A stretch of 34,062 bases of DNA from Bacteroidales bacterium. Lineage in GTDB: Bacteria > Bacteroidota > Bacteroidia > Bacteroidales > UBA932. The notes beneath the pieces are model-generated. The model searched no databases, was not told the origin of the DNA, and worked only from the letters and a program-made list of their open reading frames with translations. A program made the position numbers and the translations under genes. Every line of letters starts with the position of its first letter. Positions within the stretch are counted from its first letter, which is position 1. Positions 33,454-34,062 of this stretch are shown here, piece by piece. The stretch spans positions 1 through 34,062 of the forward strand of contig JAFYME010000057.1 in NCBI GenBank assembly GCA_017556765.1, in the 5' to 3' direction.

Positions 33454-33478
33454 AATGACATCAGAAGAACATATAAAC

Positions 33479-33507
33479 AAAAAAAGAGACCAGCTTTTGC
33501 TGATCTC
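33479..33507 (-). terminator. Intrinsic terminator of tRNA-Leu
   Basis: On the minus strand GAGATCAGC (33507-33499), loop AAAA, GCTGGTCTC (33494-33486) form a 9-bp stem with one G-U pair, followed by seven Ts (33485-33479). It begins 6 nt after the tRNA's 3' end. The G-U pair would be a C-A mismatch on the plus strand, which confirms the orientation. Confidence 0.88.
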
Positions 33508-33513
33508 CTTTGT

Positions 33514-33595
33514 GCGGTGGGCGAGACTCGAACTCGCACAGGATTACTCCCACTACCCCCTCAAAGTAGCGTGTCTACCATTTCACCACCACCGC
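33514..33595 (-). tRNA. tRNA-Leu (anticodon GAG)
   Basis: 82 nt without an encoded CCA. Acceptor GCGGTGG pairs with CCACCGC; the D arm has AATGGTAGAC; the anticodon stem CTACT/GGTAG encloses the loop TTGAGGG, giving anticodon GAG (plus-strand CTC at 33560-33562); a long class II variable arm (GGGAGTAATCC region) follows; the T arm is GCGAG-TTCGAGT-CTCGC. The long variable arm and the anticodon both say leucine (reads CUC and CUU). It has its own consensus promoter and terminator. Confidence 0.95.
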
Positions 33596-33614
33596 TTTGT
33601 TTGTTTTGGGATTG

Positions 33615-33645
33615 CAAAGGTACGCACTTTTTTTAAACTTCCAAA
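33615..33645 (-). promoter_or_regulatory. Consensus promoter of tRNA-Leu
   Basis: On the minus strand TTTG (33645-33642), exactly 19 bp, then TACCTTTG (33622-33615): the full Bacteroidetes -33/-7 consensus, with the tRNA 5' end 19 nt downstream of the -7 element. Farther upstream the DNA is strongly AT-rich (33646-33730), including a TTTTTGCAAAAA palindrome at 33659-33670, as expected for an UP-like region between two strong promoters. Confidence 0.78.
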
Positions 33646-33735
33646 CTTTTCTGCAATTTTTTTGCAAAAATTTTCACTTTTTTTGTTCGGACATGTTTTT
33701 GAATATGCACAAAGCATTCATTTTCAACGAAATCA

Positions 33736-33765
33736 TTGTATTCTCATTTTTATTTACTATCTTTG
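33736..33765 (+). promoter_or_regulatory. Consensus promoter of rpsP
   Basis: TTG (33736-33738), 19 bp, then TATCTTTG (33758-33765) followed by CA. Fits the Bacteroidetes consensus and gives a leader of about 60 nt before the rpsP ATG. Confidence 0.75.
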
Positions 33766-33768
33766 CAC

Positions 33769-33790
33769 GCTTTTCCTCGGGTAGGAAAGC
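33769..33790 (+). other. Hairpin at the 5' end of the rpsP leader
   Basis: GCTTT-T-CCT and AGGAAAGC pair as 8 bp with one bulged T around the loop CGGGT. It starts within a few bases of the expected transcription start, so it would cap the 5' end of the mRNA. No T-run follows, so it is not a terminator; stabilisation or autoregulation is possible. Confidence 0.4.
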
Positions 33791-33829
33791 ATGGTATTAT
33801 TTTATTAACATTATTAAAACAGATTCACA

Positions 33830-34062
33830 ATGGCTGTTAAAATTCGTCTCCAGCGCCACGGTAAGAAGAATTTCGCATTCTTCCACATTGTAGTGGCTGA
33901 TTCACGCGCACCACGCGATGGTCGTTACATCGAGCAGCTCGGCTCTTACAACCCTAACACAAACCCTGCAACTATCGTTCTCAACCACGAGCGCGCGCTT
34001 GCATGGCTTAACGTAGGTGCACAGCCTACCCTTACTGCTAACAAGATCCTCTCTTACGAGGG
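33830..34062 (+). CDS. rpsP: 30S ribosomal protein S16 (3' partial)
   Basis: The ATG is at 33830 and the frame is open to the window end; 77 complete codons are visible of a family usually 80-180 residues long. The sequence [20 protein letters not shown] then [24 protein letters not shown] is the unmistakable S16 N-terminus, followed by [18 protein letters not shown]16 is an early-binding protein of the small ribosomal subunit. Codon choice is strongly biased (CGT/CGC for Arg, AAC for Asn), as expected for a highly expressed gene. Own promoter and leader upstream. Confidence 0.97.
   Translation, partial: MAVKIRLQRHGKKNFAFFHIVVADSRAPRDGRYIEQLGSYNPNTNPATIVLNHERALAWLNVGAQPTLTANKILSYE

Noticed and set aside
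33659-33670. TTTTTGCAAAAA palindrome as an operator
   Set aside because: Lies in very AT-rich DNA between two strong promoters; such a palindrome is expected there by composition.

Overview
The window looks like part of a chromosome of a Bacteroidales-type gut or rumen bacterium. The evidence is a complete SusC/SusD polysaccharide-utilization locus (PUL), many short-signal lipoproteins, a fused FeoA-FeoB iron transporter, and promoters of the Bacteroidetes type (TAnnTTTG, two of them with a -33 TTG/TTTG 19 bp upstream). Genus cannot be fixed from the sequence alone.

Region 1 (1-554): 3' part of a HAD-family phosphatase/phosphoglucomutase-like gene, converging on the PUL with 5 bp between the stop codons. 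Region 2 (560-18986, minus strand): a PUL in transcriptional order regulator (own terminator), then SusC, SusD, a large surface glycan-binding lipoprotein, GH16, GH3, CotH-like kinase, GH30, GH3. GH16 (endo-beta-1,3-glucanase type), GH30 (beta-1,6-glucanase type) and two GH3 beta-glucosidases together suggest a laminarin- or yeast-like beta-1,3/1,6-glucan. A terminator-like hairpin separates the binding/import genes from the hydrolase genes. A CotH kinase-fold lipoprotein is translationally coupled to a GH3.

Region 3 (19060-25393, plus strand, divergent from the regulator): GH53 endo-beta-1,4-galactanase, GH2 beta-galactosidase, subtilisin-like S8 lipoprotein protease and a small lipoprotein. 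This looks like a galactan module with no SusC/D pair of its own here. Four copies of a 20-bp tandem repeat sit just before the GH2 start codon.

Region 4 (25390-33414): QueH (tRNA queuosine), a divergent NhaC-type Na+/H+ antiporter, a REP-associated tyrosine transposase (RAYT) between two ~154-bp structured repeat units, FeoAB, a Bacteroidetes lipoprotein with repeated beta-sandwich-like segments, and a LacX/GalM-like aldose epimerase. Region 5 (33479-34062): tRNA-Leu(GAG) with terminator and consensus promoter on the minus strand, then the promoter, leader and 5' part of rpsP (ribosomal protein S16).

The most interesting signals are the RAYT with its covarying repeat units, whose first bases also form the stop codons of nhaC and of the RAYT itself; the CotH protein inside a beta-glucan PUL; and the set of AGTGGA repeats in the regulator-susC intergenic region.
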